Numbered from the stretch's first letter, positions 1-13,567 are shown. The stretch is DNA of 64,000 nt from CADEEN01 sp963840805 (GCA_963840805.1 CAWJAJ010000010.1:124001-188000); one strand, 5' to 3'. Translations and numbers: made by a program. The notes: generated from the letters alone by a model not told the origin.

Positions 1-90
1 CAGCGAAGGCATCGTGCTCAGCGAAGGCATCGTGCTCAGCGAAGGCATCGTGCTGAGCGAAGGCATCGTGCTCAGCGAAGGCATCGTGCT
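1..90 (+). repeat. 18-bp tandem repeat, five copies
   Basis: The unit CAGCGAAGGCATCGTGCT occurs five times head to tail at 1-18, 19-36, 37-54, 55-72 and 73-90. Only the fourth copy differs, with G for C at its first base, which is synonymous (CTC to CTG). A degenerate sixth copy starts at 91. The near identity suggests recent expansion by slippage or unequal recombination. The array may continue upstream of the window. Confidence 0.9.
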
Positions 91-151
91 CAGCGAAAGC
101 GGCCAGACCGGCGGCACGCAGAACGACTCGAGCCTGCTCGGCGAGCCCTGA
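2..151 (+). CDS. C-terminal end of a protein with SEGIVL hexapeptide repeats (partial)
   Basis: The reading frame is open from the window edge to a TGA at 149-151. It encodes five consecutive copies of SEGIVL followed by SESGQTGGTQNDSSLLGEP and the stop. The repeat is built from an 18-base unit, so peptide and DNA repeat are in register. The protein begins outside the window, and its main domain cannot be seen. Hexapeptide tails like this occur in secreted or surface proteins, but nothing here fixes a function. It lies 50 bases before the GGDEF/EAL gene on the same strand. Confidence 0.55.
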   Translation, partial: SEGIVLSEGIVLSEGIVLSEGIVLSEGIVLSESGQTGGTQNDSSLLGEP

Positions 152-201
152 TCGGCCCGCTCCCGAACATCGGACCCACCCGCTGCGCAGGAAGGCCCGC
201 C

Positions 202-2797
202 ATGCAACCGCACGCCACGACCGCACCGACCGAGGTCAGCGAGGCGGGGTGGTTGCGGCTGCACCAGGCCTTCATGCCGGACTACAACCGCAAGACGACG
301 GTTTACTGGTGGGCCATGGTGCTGGCCGGTGTGGCCATCCTGGCGCACACGCTGCGCACGCTGTCGGTGCTGCCGACGGCCGACCTGGTCCAGATCGGCG
401 TCGGTGCGGCGATCGCGATGCTGGCCGGCGTATTCCCGGTGCGCATCCCGCGCTCGACCAACTCGTTCGCCGCCGGCGAGATCTTCATCTTCCTGCTGCT
501 GCTTTTGCACGGCCCCGAGGCGGCCACGCTGGCGGCCGCCGGCGAAGGCGCTGATCGGCTCCTGGCGCACCTCCAAGCGCTGGACCAGCCGCATCATCAG
601 TCCGGCATTGGCGTGCATTGCGATGTTCGGCACCGGCTCGCTGCTGCAGGCCGGCATCGGCGCCGGCCTGGGCCCGCAGAGCCCCGGCTTGTTGCTGTTG
701 GCCACGCATGCTGTGCGCGGTGCTGTACTTCATGCTCAACACGGCGCTGATCACGGCCGTGCCGTACCTCAAGCGCAACCAGTGGCCGTTGCTGCGCGAC
801 ATGTTCGGCAACTTCGGCTGGATCGGCGTCACCTTCGCCGGCAGCGCCTCGGTGGCCTGCCTGCTGTTCCTGACCTACCAGCAGACCGGCAAAGGCGTGT
901 TGATGGCCGCCGCGCCGATCATCGCGATGCTGCTGACCACGGTGCACTATGTCTTCCGCCAGCAGGAGGTCGACGAGAAGGCGCGCAAGAGCCAGTTCGA
1001 GGCCGTCGAACGCGAGGCCGAGCTGGCCACGCGCCACATGCGCCAGCTCGAGGCCAGCGAGCGACGCTTTCACAGCGCCTTCACGCATGCCTCGATCGGC
1101 ATGGCGCTGGTGTCCTTCGACGGCCAGGTGTTGCAGGTCAACGCCGCGCTTTGCGCGCTGCTGGGGGTCGATGACGACCAGGCGATGGCGCGCCAGGGCT
1201 TCAGCGATTTCGTGGCTGCCGAGGACGCGACGGCGCTGGACGAGCGACTGATGCAGATGCATTCGCAACAGATCCAGTCCTTCGCCATCGAGCTGCGCCT
1301 GCGCCACCGCGAAGGCAAGGAGATCTGGGCGGCGCTGCATGGCAGCTTCTTCGCCGAGACTCGATTCGGCCGCGCCCTGCCTGATCCTGCAGGTGCAGGA
1401 CATCACCGCGCGCCGCCAGGCCGAGGCCGGGCCTGCACCACATCGCGTTCCACGACGCGCTGACCGGGCTGCCCAACCGGCGCCGCTTCCAGGAGCACCT
1501 GGTGCAGGCACTCGGGCAACGTCAGGGCCGACGCGAAACGCCACTTCGGCCTGATGTTTCTCGACTTCGATCGCTTCAAGCTGATCAACGACAGCCTCGG
1601 GCATGCGGTCGGCGACGAGTTCCTGATCGCCGTGTCGCGGCGCATCCAGCGCCAATTGCGCCCGACCGACATCGTCGCGCGCCTGGGCGGCGACGAGTTT
1701 GCGATCCTGGCCGAGGACATCGACTGCGAGAGCTATGCGGTGGCGCTGGCCGAGCGTCTGATGCAGGCACTGCGCCAGCCGTTCCAGATCGCGGGCACCG
1801 AGATCAACACCAGCGCGAGCATCGGCATCACCTTCAGCGGCATGGGTTACGCGACGCCGGAAGACATGCTGCGCGACGCCGATACCGCGATGTACAAGGC
1901 CAAGTCGAACGGCAAGGCAAGGTATGCACTGTTCGACACCGAACTGCATACCGAGGTCTCGCACCGCCTGCGCCTGGAGGGCGACCTGCGCCGCGCGTTG
2001 GCGACAGGGCAGCTCTCGGTGGCCTACCAGCCGCTGTTCGACCTGACTTCCGGAGGCATCACCGGCTTCGAGGCGCTGGCGCGCTGGAACCACGCCGAAC
2101 TCGGCATGGTCAGCCCGGCAAGCTTCATCGCCATCGCCGAGGACGCCGGACTGATCATGCCGATCACCGATTTCGTGCTGCGCAGCGCGTGCCGTGCAGC
2201 TCAGGGAGTGGCAACTGCTCGACAGCGCGTTCGCCAATCTCAACATGCACGTCAATGTCTCGGGCAACGATGTCGCACACCCCGGGTTCGTCGCGCGCGT
2301 GACGGCCGCGCTCGTCGAGGCGCGCCTGGATCCGCAGCACCTGACCCTCGAGCTGACGGAGAACATCCTGATGCAACGCCTGGAAGCCGCACGCCCGACA
2401 CTGACCGAGTTGCGCCGCCTGGGCATCTGCTTGAGCGTCGACGATTTCGGCACGGGCTACTCCTCGTTGCAGCACCTCTCCAAGCTGCCCGTGAACAGCC
2501 TGAAAATCGACCGCGCCTTCGTCGCCGACCTCGAGCACAGTGCCGACGATGCCGCCGTCGTGCAGGCGATCGTGCTGCTGGGCAGGTCGCTCGGCAAGTC
2601 GATCATTGCCGAGGGCATCGAGACCGAGGCACAGTTGTAGCAGCTGCAGAAGCCGGGCTGTACGTTCAGGCCAAGGCTACTTCCTGTCGCGGCCGCTGGC
2701 GGCGGAACGAATCGGCAACTTGCTGACGAGCCAGATGGCGCAGGCGCTCGCTGTGCCGGGTCGCCAATCCTTCGAGCGTCAGCCGCTGTTGCACTGA
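202..2797 (+). pseudogene. Membrane-anchored GGDEF/EAL cyclic-di-GMP protein, multiply frameshifted
   Basis: Reading across frames reconstructs one protein: an N-terminal multi-helix membrane region (about 202-970), a PAS-like sensor (about 1050-1400), a GGDEF domain (DALTGLPNRRRF near 1447, FDRFKLIND near 1567, RLGGDEF near 1681) and an EAL domain (FEALARWN, LTLELTENI, DDFGTGYSS, GQGYFLSRPL). Family knowledge: GGDEF makes and EAL degrades cyclic-di-GMP; the GGDEF motif is intact. The frame changes near 545, 705, 1365, 1430, 1514, 2190 and 2668, each time by +1, and an in-frame TAG lies at 2638-2640. Start 202 is preceded by a GGAAGG ribosome site. As written no full protein can be made. Sequencing error and real decay are both possible. 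Confidence 0.8.
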
Positions 2798-2863
2798 CGC
2801 GGGCGTTGCGGCTGCGCGTCTGCCGCCGCGGCGACGGTCACCGACCGCTGGCGCCCAGCGGCC

Positions 2864-3265
2864 CTACTTTGAGGGCGCCTTCTTGCGTGGCGCGCCAGGC
2901 GCCACGAAGGCTGCGCGCTCCTGCGCGGTGCGCTCGAACTGGCGCGCGATGTTGCCGCAGACCACGTCGCACAGGGCGTAGACCGAGGGGTCGGCGATCC
3001 GGTAGTAGGCGCTGTTGCCGCGGGTCTCCCGCGCCACGAAGCCATGCTGCGTCAGCAGCGACAGGTGGCGCGAGACGTTGGCCGCGCTGAAGCCGCACAG
3101 CTGCGCCAGTTCACCGACGTTGCGCGGCTGTTGGCGCAGCAGATTGAGGATCTGCAGGCGGGTGGGCTCGGCCAGCACTTGGAAGTAGGCCGCGACCTTG
3201 GCCAGCGCTTCGCTGGGGAGTCCTTCCATGCTGGGGCATGCCGGGTGTTGAGCTGTCGCAATCAT
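2864..3265 (-). CDS. ArsR-family transcriptional regulator
   Basis: A 133-residue winged-helix repressor. The ArsR core reads ALAEPTRLQILNLL (about residues 30-43), a recognition helix near FSAANVSRHLSLLTQHG (59-75) and a wing with ARETRGNSAYYRI (78-90). Cysteines sit at 10, 57, 99 and 103; the pair at 99/103 could bind metal or form a redox switch, but the usual ELCVCDL metal motif is absent. It is divergent from the efflux operon that ends in a thioredoxin, so it probably represses that operon and senses a thiol-active or oxidative signal. The ligand is an inference only. Confidence 0.85.
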   Translation of the reverse strand: MIATAQHPACPSMEGLPSEALAKVAAYFQVLAEPTRLQILNLLRQQPRNVGELAQLCGFSAANVSRHLSLLTQHGFVARETRGNSAYYRIADPSVYALCDVVCGNIARQFERTAQERAAFVAPGAPRKKAPSK

Positions 3266-3310
3266 GCCTCGGAACCGCCTCTCTATGCTTTAGCTTGTGC
3301 AATGGCGTAC

Positions 3311-3339
3311 TTGACTATTTAGCTACATGCGCAAATAAT
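3311..3339 (+). promoter_or_regulatory. Sigma-70-type promoter with candidate ArsR operator in the spacer
   Basis: TTGACT at 3311-3316 and AATAAT at 3334-3339 are separated by exactly 17 bases, each one mismatch from the -35 and -10 consensus. The spacer and -10 contain ATTT-N12-AAAT (3317-3336), an AT-rich dyad in otherwise GC-rich DNA, where a bound ArsR repressor would block polymerase. It sits 69 bases upstream of the membrane fusion protein gene and 46 bases from the divergent arsR start. Binding is inferred. Confidence 0.5.
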
Positions 3340-3407
3340 AGACGCATTCCCGCTGTTGTTCAAGTCCCGCGGCCCGGTCTCGGGACTGCGTCAGAAAGCA
3401 AGGTCCG

Positions 3408-4450
3408 ATGCACAAGATCCCTTCCCTCGCCGCGGCGCTCACCGCGCTGACGATGGCACTGCCCGCCTGGTCGGCGCCGCCCGAACTGCCATTCGTGCTC
3501 GCGCGTGCCGACGCCGGCGTTGCGTCGTCCGCCTTCGACGGGGTCGTCGAGGCGGTGCGCCAGACGGTGATCGCCGCGCAGGTGGCCGGCGCGGTCGTCG
3601 CAACTCGAGGTCAAGGTCGGGCGACGGCGTCAAGGCCGGCCAGGTGCTGGTGCGCATCGACGCGCGGGCGGCGGACCAGAACGTGGCCGCCAGCGACGCG
3701 CAGGTGCAGTCGGCGCGCGCCTCGCTGGAAGTGGCGACCAAGGAGTTCGACGCCAGAAGCAGCTGTTCGAGAAGAACTACACCAGCCAGGCGGCGCTCGA
3801 GCGCGCCGAGGCGCAATTCAAGGCCACGCAGGCGCAGGTCACTGCGCAGCTGGCGCAGGCCGGCGCGGCGCGCGCCCAAACCGGCCTTCATGTCGTGCGC
3901 GCACCCTACGGCGGCGTGGTCGCCGAAGTGCCGGTGATCGCTCGGCGACATGGCGATGCCCGGCCGCCCGCTGCTGACCATTTACGACCCGGCGGCGCTG
4001 CGCGTCACGGCGGCGGTGCCGCAGACGGTCGCGGCGCAGATCGCCGGCGGCCAGGCGCTGCGCGTCGAATTGCCCGGCCTGCCGGCAGCCCGCAATGGGC
4101 CACGCCGGCGCGCGTGCAGGTGCTGCCCACGGTCGATCCTCGACGCACACGGCGCAGATGCGCCTCGATCTTCCCAGCGGCCTCGGCGGCGTGGCGCCCG
4201 GCATGTTCGCGCGGGTGTGGCTGCCGCTGGCGGCCAGCGCCGGCGGCCCTGCAGCGCTGTCGGTGCCACGACAGGCGATCGTCCGCCGCGCGGAAATGAC
4301 CGGCGTGTACGTCCTCGACGCGAACGGGCAGCCGCTGCTGCGCCAGGTGCGCCTCGGGCGCAGCGACGGCGACCGCGTGGAGATCTTTGCGGGCTGACGC
4401 CGGGTGAGCGCGTGGTGATCGATCCGCAGGCCGCCGCCCGCGTGCGCTGA
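3408..4450 (+). pseudogene. Efflux membrane fusion protein (HlyD/RND type), frameshifted
   Basis: Starts with a signal peptide (MHKIPSLAAALTALTMALPAWSA) and continues as a periplasmic adaptor: lipoyl half-motif VKAGQVLVRIDARAADQNVAA, coiled coil QSARASLEVATKEFD, second lipoyl half HVVRAPYGGVVAEV and the C-terminal VYVLDANGQPLLRQVRLGRSDGDRVEIFAG. Seven frame changes occur near 3600, 3618, 3755, 3940, 4090, 4135 and 4395, several of them one base gained or lost in a G or C run. Conservation continues on both sides of each, so consensus errors are likely. Its partner permease begins 8 bases downstream. The adaptor would link the inner-membrane pump to an outer-membrane channel; no channel gene is present. 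Confidence 0.8.
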
Positions 4451-4458
4451 GCGCCGCC

Positions 4459-7400
4459 ATGACGACGCCGCGACCCGCCTCCGCGATGGGCATCTCCGGC
4501 CGCATCGCCGCCTATTTCCAGCGGCGCAGATCACGCCGCTGCTGGCGCTGCTGGCGCTGCTGCTGGGCGTGTTCGCGGTCGTGGTCACGCCGCGCGAGGA
4601 GGAGCCGCAGATCAACGTGACGATGGCCAACGTGCTGATCCCTTTCCCGGCGCCAGCGCGCGCGACGTCGAGCAGATGGTCGCCGGCGCCGGCCGAGCAG
4701 GTGCTGTCGCAGATCGCCGGCATCGAGCACGTGATGTCGGTGTCGCGCCCGGGCCTGGCCGTCATCACGGTGCAGTACAAGGTGGGCGTGCCGCGCACCG
4801 AGGCGCTGGTGCGCCTGTACGACACGGTCAACTCCAACGCCGACTGGCTGCCCAAGGGCCTGGGCGTGCTCGCGCCGATCATCAAGCCCAAGGGCATCGA
4901 CGACGTGCCGATCGTGACGCTGACGCTGTACAGCCAGAGCGCCGCGACCGGCGCCTTCGACCTGGAGCGCGTCGCGCACAGCATCGAGGCCGAACTCAAG
5001 CGCGTCGCCGGCACGCGCGAGGTGGTGACCATCGGCGGCCCCGGCCGCGCCGTGATGGTCGAGATCGATCCGGCGCGCCTGGCCAGCACCGGCGTGACCG
5101 TGGCCGACCTGCGCAGCACGCTGCAGTCGGCCAACCTCGGGCTGCCGGTGGGCGAGCTGATCGCGGGCAACCGCGCCGTGGCGATCGAGTCCGGGCCGTT
5201 CCTGCGCAAGGCCAGCGAAGTCGCCGACCTGGTGGTCGGCGTGCGCGACGGCAAGCCGGTGTTCCTGCGCGACGTGGCCACGGTCCGCGACGGCCCGCTG
5301 CCGCCGAGCCGCTACGTCTGGCACGGCGTGGCCGGCAAGGCGGCACGGCGCCCGCCGAGTACCCGGCCGTGACGCTCTCGGTCACCAAGAAACCGGGCGA
5401 GAACGCCATCGACGTGGCCAACGCGGTGATGCGGCGCGTCGAGGTGCTGCGCAACACGGTGATCCCGCACGACGTGCAGGTCGCCGAGACGCGCAACTAC
5501 GGCGCCACCGCCAACGACAAGGCGCAGAAGCTGATCCAGAAGCTGCTGTTCGCCACCGCCTCGGTGGTGGCGCTGGTGTTCCTCGCGCTGGGCCGGCGCG
5601 AGGCGGCCATCGTCGGCAGCGCCGTGATCCTGACGCTGGCGGCGACGCTGTTCGCCTCCTGGGCGTGGGGCTTCACGCTGAACCGGGTGTCGCTGTTCGC
5701 GCTGATCTTCTCCATCGGCATCCTGGTCGACGACGCCATCGTGGTGGTCGAGAACATCCACCGCCACCAGCAGCTGCATCCCGGGCGGCCGCTGGCGCGA
5801 GATCATTCCCGGCGCGGTCGACGAGGTCGGCGGGCCCACCATCCTGGCGACGCTGACGGTGATCGCCGCGCTGCTGCCGATGGCCTTCGTCTCCGGCCTG
5901 ATGGGGCCGTACATGAGCCCGATCCCGATCAACGCCAGCATGGGCATGCTGCTGTCGCTGGCGATCGCCTTCGTCGTCACGCCGTGGCTGGCGCGGCTGT
6001 GGCTGAAGTCGGTGCCGGCGTCAGGCGACGCGCTGCACCACGCGGCCGGCCATGGCCTCGCGGCCAGGATCGCACCGGTGTTCGAGCGCCTGTTCCGGCC
6101 GTTGCTCGACGAACGGCCGCGGCAAGCGCAACCGCCGCCTGCTGGGCGTCGGGCGTCGCGGCGCTGATCGCCGTCTCGCTGGCGCTGCCGGCCATCGGCC
6201 TGGTGCTGCTGAAGATGCTGCCCTTCGACAACAAGTCGGAGTTCCAGGTCGTCGTCGACATGCCCGCGGGCACGCCGGTGGAGCAGACCGCCGCGGTGCT
6301 GCACGAACTCGGCGCCTACCTGGCCACCGTGCCCGAGGTGACCGACTACCAGGCCTACGCCGGCACCGCCGCGCCGATCAACTTCAACGGCCTGGTGCGC
6401 CAGTACTACCTGCGCGCCGGCGGCGAGGTCGGCGACATGCAGGTCAACCTGGTCGACAAGCACCAGCGCAGCGAGCAGAGCCACGCCATCGCGACGCGCG
6501 TGCGGCCGGCGCTGCAGGAGATCGGCGCGCGCTTCGGCGCCAACGTGAAGGTGGTCGAAGTGCCGCCGGGCCCGCCGGTGCTGGCGCCGATCGTGGCCGA
6601 GATCTACGGCCCCGAGGCCGCCGGCCGGCAGCAGGTCGCGAAGGCGGTGCGCGCGGTGTTCGCAACGACCGCGGGCGTGGTCGACGTCGACGACAGCAGC
6701 ATCGCCGCCGCGCCGAAGACGCTGCTGCTGGTCGACCGCCGCAAGGCCGCGATGCTCGGCGTGCCGCAGCAAGCCATCGTGACCACGCTGCGCGCCGGCC
6801 TGGCCGGCGAGGCCACGACCTACCTGCACGACGAGACCAAGTACCCCGCCGCGGCGACGCTGCAGCTGCCGCCCGAGCGGCACGGCGACCTCGATGCGCT
6901 GCTGCAGCTCGCGGTGCGCAGCGCCGACGGCAAGCTGGTGCCGATCCGCGAACTGGTGACCGTGAGCGACACGCGTGCGCGAGCAGCCGGTCTACCACAA
7001 GGACCTGCTGCCGGTGAACTTCGTCGTCGCCGACATGGCCGGCACGCTCGACAGCCCGCTGTACGGCATGTTCGCGATGCGCGGCGAGACTGGCGAAGAT
7101 CGCCACGCCGGGCGGCGGCACGCTGGCCGAGTACTTCATCCAGCCAGCCCGACGACCCCTACCGCGACTACGCGCTCAAGTGGGACGGCGAGTCGCAGAT
7201 CACCTACGAGACCTTCCGCGACATGGGCGCCGCCTATGCCGTCGGCCTGGTGCTGATCTACCTGCTGGTGGTGGCGCAGTTCGGCTCCTACCTGACGCCG
7301 CTGATCATCATGGCGCCGATCCCGCTGACCATCATCGGCGTGATGCCGGGCCACGCGCTGCTGGGCGCGCAGTACACCGCCACCAGCATGATCGGCATGA

Positions 7401-7763
7401 TCGCGCTGGCCGGCATCATCGTGCGCAACTCGATCCTGCTGGTGGACTTCATCAACCTGCAGGTGCGCGACGGCGTGGCGTTCAAGCGAGGCCGTCGTGC
7501 ACTCGGCCATCACCCGCGCGCAGCCGATCGTGCTGACCGGCCTGGCGGCGATGCTCGGCGCCTTCTTCATCCTCGACGACCCGATCTTCAACGGCCTGGC
7601 GATCTCGCTGATCTTCGGCATCTTCGTCTCCACCCTGCTGACGCTGGTGGTCATCCCGATGCTGTACTACGTGGCCTACCGCAACCGGCTCGGCGCGATC
7701 ACCGGGCCGACCGATCCTGAATCCGTTTCTTCACTCGTCCATCCTCAAGGAGCATCCACATGA
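4459..7763 (+). pseudogene. RND efflux transporter permease (AcrB/HAE type), frameshifted
   Basis: About 1,090 codons of an inner-membrane RND pump are readable across frames. Hallmarks are the TM1 region TPLLALLALLLGVFAVVVTPREEEPQI, the TM4 stretch ALIFSIGILVDDAIVVVENIHRH, the second porter half EFQVVVDMPAGTPVEQTAAVLHEL and the final helices LAGIIVRNSILLVDF and GLAISLIFGIFVSTLL. Frame changes lie near 4525, 4648, 4683, 5345, 5795, 6115, 6972, 7092, 7145 and 7487. The stop overlaps the next ATG as ATGA, suggesting translational coupling. The drug or metal substrate cannot be told from the sequence. The arsR and thioredoxin neighbours suggest a role in redox or thiol-reactive stress. Confidence 0.82.
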
Positions 7764-7969
7764 CTTCCTGGCAAATCGTCCGCCTCGTCGCCGGCACCTT
7801 CATCCTGCTGTCGCTCGCGCTGGGCATTCCCGGCAGCCCGCTCTTCGTCAGCCACTGGTGGCTCGCCTTCACCGCGTTCGTCGGCGCCAACCTGCTGCAG
7901 AGCGGGCTGACCAGGTGGTGCCTGATGGAGACCATCGTGCGCAAGCTCGGCGCGCAGCCCGGAGCCTGA
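7760..7969 (+). CDS. Small DUF2892-type inner membrane protein
   Basis: 69 residues with two hydrophobic helices (VRLVAGTFILLSLALGIP and WWLAFTAFVGANLLQSGLT), matching the short YgaP-like DUF2892 family. Its ATG overlaps the stop of the RND permease by four bases, and trxC begins three bases after its stop, so all are probably translated from one mRNA. Family members often accompany rhodanese or thioredoxin genes. A contribution to sulfur or redox handling at the membrane is plausible but unproven. Confidence 0.75.
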   Translation: MTSWQIVRLVAGTFILLSLALGIPGSPLFVSHWWLAFTAFVGANLLQSGLTRWCLMETIVRKLGAQPGA

Positions 7970-7972
7970 GCC

Positions 7973-8404
7973 ATGAACCTGGTCTGTCCCGCCTGCGGCA
8001 CCGCCAACCGTGTGCCTGACGAGCGCCTGCAGGACCAGCCGGTGTGCGGACGCTGCGGTGCCGATCTGATGGCCGCCCGCCCAGTCGCGCTCGACGATGC
8101 CACCTTGCCGGCGTTCATCGCCGGCACGGAGTTGCCGGTGCTGGTCGACTTCTGGGCCGACTGGTGCGGCCCCTGCAAGATGATGGCGCCGCACTTCGCC
8201 AATGCCGCGGCGCAAATGCCGAACGTGCGCTTCGCCAAGGTCGACACCGATGCCAACCCGAAGGCCAGCGTCGGCAACCGCATCCGCAGCATCCCGACGC
8301 TGATCCTCTATCGCGGCGGGCAGGAGGTGGCGCGGCAGTCCGGTGCGATGGGCTCGGGTGATCTGGTGCGCTGGGTGCAGGCCCAACTGGCGCGCCCGAG
8401 TTGA
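7973..8404 (+). CDS. trxC: Thioredoxin 2 (TrxC type) with N-terminal zinc finger
   Basis: 143 residues. The N-terminus has two CxxC pairs (C5/C8 and C25/C28) typical of the zinc ribbon of thioredoxin 2. A thioredoxin fold follows with active site WADWCGPCKM (C65/C68) and the cis-proline loop RSIPTLILY. It reduces protein disulfides in the cytoplasm and in E. coli belongs to the OxyR response. Being last in the pump operon suggests co-induction with efflux, which would suit stress by thiol-reactive compounds (inference). The frame is intact, unlike the two pump genes. Confidence 0.92.
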   Translation: MNLVCPACGTANRVPDERLQDQPVCGRCGADLMAARPVALDDATLPAFIAGTELPVLVDFWADWCGPCKMMAPHFANAAAQMPNVRFAKVDTDANPKASVGNRIRSIPTLILYRGGQEVARQSGAMGSGDLVRWVQAQLARPS

Positions 8405-8446
8405 TCTGCTGACGCGTTCATTCATTACAACCCACTGGAATTGCAC

Positions 8447-9238
8447 ATGTCGATTCTGATCCGCCGGTGCGTGCCCAAGTGGCACGCACTAACAACGATG
8501 GCCGCCCTCGGGCTGGCCGTTTTCTCGGCCAATGCCGCGCCTCTGGACGACATGGTCGCCTTCGATGCGGTGTACATCCCTGCGCTCTCCATGAGCAGCA
8601 GCGCATCGCAGGATGCCCGTGCGGCACCGAAGGCCCAAGCCACGGCCCGCGCGCTGGACCAACAATGGCCCACCTTGAAACGACGGCTGGCGGCGACTTG
8701 GACCGGCAATGCGCCGACCGGATGGCAACGCACGCTCACCACCGTCGAGCGACACATCCGCACAGCGCTCGACGCCGCGGCGAAGTCCGACTGGAAGGCG
8801 ACCCATGAAGCGCTCGAGCCGGTGCGCATCGAACTGATGGCCGCGCGCCAGCGCCAGGGCATGGACTACTTCGTCGACCGGCTGACCGCGTACCACGAGC
8901 CGATGGAGGTGCTCGCTCTGGCCGGGGCGACGCTCAAGCCCGCGCAACTCGATGCCGCGCGGCGCGCGCAGCTGGAGCAGGCCTACGCCGAGGCTCGCGC
9001 GCTGTGGCGCGGCATCGAGCAACAACCCCTCGACGCGGCCGCCTATGGGCTTTCGGCAGCGCGGCAGGCGCAACTGCGCAAGGCACTCGACGACGAAACT
9101 GCCGCGCTGGCGCGTCTTTCAGATGCACTGCGTGGCAGCGAATTCGACACGCTGTTAAAGGCGGCTCAGGCGATCAAGCCGCCGTTCTCGCGTGCGTTCA
9201 CTGCGTTCGGCAAGGCTGAAGGCGAATCGGCACTCTGA
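8447..9238 (+). CDS. Unknown exported helical protein
   Basis: 263 residues starting with MSILIRRCVPKW, a hydrophobic stretch TTMAALGLAVFSANAA and a likely signal-peptidase site after ANAA, so the product is probably periplasmic. The mature part is rich in Ala, Leu, Arg and Gln and looks almost wholly alpha-helical, with regular heptad-like segments (for example AARRAQLEQAYAEARALWRGIEQ). No catalytic motif or family signature is recognised. ATG 8447 is preferred over an in-frame TTG two codons upstream. It stands 42 bases after trxC on the same strand and could be the last gene of that operon. Confidence 0.7.
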   Translation: MSILIRRCVPKWHALTTMAALGLAVFSANAAPLDDMVAFDAVYIPALSMSSSASQDARAAPKAQATARALDQQWPTLKRRLAATWTGNAPTGWQRTLTTVERHIRTALDAAAKSDWKATHEALEPVRIELMAARQRQGMDYFVDRLTAYHEPMEVLALAGATLKPAQLDAARRAQLEQAYAEARALWRGIEQQPLDAAAYGLSAARQAQLRKALDDETAALARLSDALRGSEFDTLLKAAQAIKPPFSRAFTAFGKAEGESAL

Positions 9239-9288
9239 GCCACCATGCGGACGGTGCGTGCCGATTGATCGCATGGCGATGTCCGGGG

Positions 9289-9362
9289 TGGAGGCGCGGG
9301 CCAGAGTCGAACTGGCCTGGACGGATTTGCAATCCGCTGCATAACCGCTTTGCTACCGCGCC
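9289..9362 (-). tRNA. tRNA-Cys (GCA)
   Basis: Read on the minus strand the sequence begins GGCGCGGTAGCAAAG, has anticodon loop ATTGCAAAT (GCA), a T-loop GTTCGACTC and ends GCGCCTCCA with an encoded CCA. The acceptor stem pairs fully. It lies downstream of tRNA-Gly on the same strand. Confidence 0.95.
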
Positions 9363-9381
9363 GGGGTCTGCATTGACAGAA

Positions 9382-9405
9382 AAGGGAAGCCGGGTGGGCT
9401 TCCCT
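9382..9405 (-). terminator. Hairpin between tRNA-Gly and tRNA-Cys
   Basis: AAGGGAAGCC and GGGCTTCCCTT form a 10-bp stem with a four-base loop. On the minus strand the stem is followed by TTTTCTG, giving a rho-independent terminator shape just after tRNA-Gly. Since tRNA-Cys follows, it may be partly read through or serve as a processing signal. Confidence 0.55.
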
Positions 9406-9415
9406 TGGGCATGTC

Positions 9416-9491
<76 letters not shown>

Positions 9492-9570
9492 ATCGATGCT
9501 TCGCTGGTCGGTCCGTCCAACGAAGCGCGCATTATAGCCAAAGAATGCGCGACCTCGCCGGGCATCGCTG

Positions 9571-12000
<2,430 letters not shown>

Positions 12001-12025
12001 AATCAGATCCTCTCTTTCTCAAGCC

Positions 12026-12054
12026 CAAGTGGGGCCCGAGGCAGGAATGTCAAG
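12026..12054 (-). promoter_or_regulatory. Candidate sigma-32 heat-shock promoter of lon
   Basis: In the clpX-lon gap the minus strand reads CTTGACA, 13 bases, then CCCCACTT. This closely matches the sigma-32 pattern CTTGAAA-N13/14-CCCCATNT. It ends 25 bases before the lon start codon. lon is a heat-shock gene in many proteobacteria, so site and gene agree. It was identified by eye and not scored. Confidence 0.55.
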
Positions 12055-12090
12055 GCGGCGAGCCGGGCAGCACCAGGGGCGAGCGAGACG

Positions 12091-13359
<1,269 letters not shown>

Positions 13360-13567
13360 GGGCTGGCCTAGGGGGAACTGCACCAATCATAGTGCAAGCC
13401 TCGCGGCGCCACTGGCGCGGAAAAGAACCCCTTTTCGTGCCGTGAATCACGCCTCATTGCCTGGCGACGCGGCCCAGTGACGGCCGAGCCACGGTCCGAT
13501 CGCGGCGGCGCTCGACTTCCGCGCTGCCGGCACCGATGGCACAGTGCCAAACGCGTCGTGGGGGCCC

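Noticed and set aside
1..108. CRISPR-like array
   Set aside because: The 18-bp units are contiguous with no spacers and encode an in-frame peptide repeat.
597..2453. 618-codon minus-strand frame across the GGDEF/EAL region
   Set aside because: It is long only because the sense strand is GC-rich; the sense strand shows GGDEF and EAL motifs and the minus frame shows none.
2845..2861. Hairpin CCGCTGG/CCAGCGG as arsR terminator
   Set aside because: The 7-bp stem has no U run on either strand; it may be chance in GC-rich DNA.
13360..13386. Upstream GTG start for clpX
   Set aside because: A TATGAT -10-like element overlaps it, and the family begins at the M-x-EKKGSSSEK position nine codons later.
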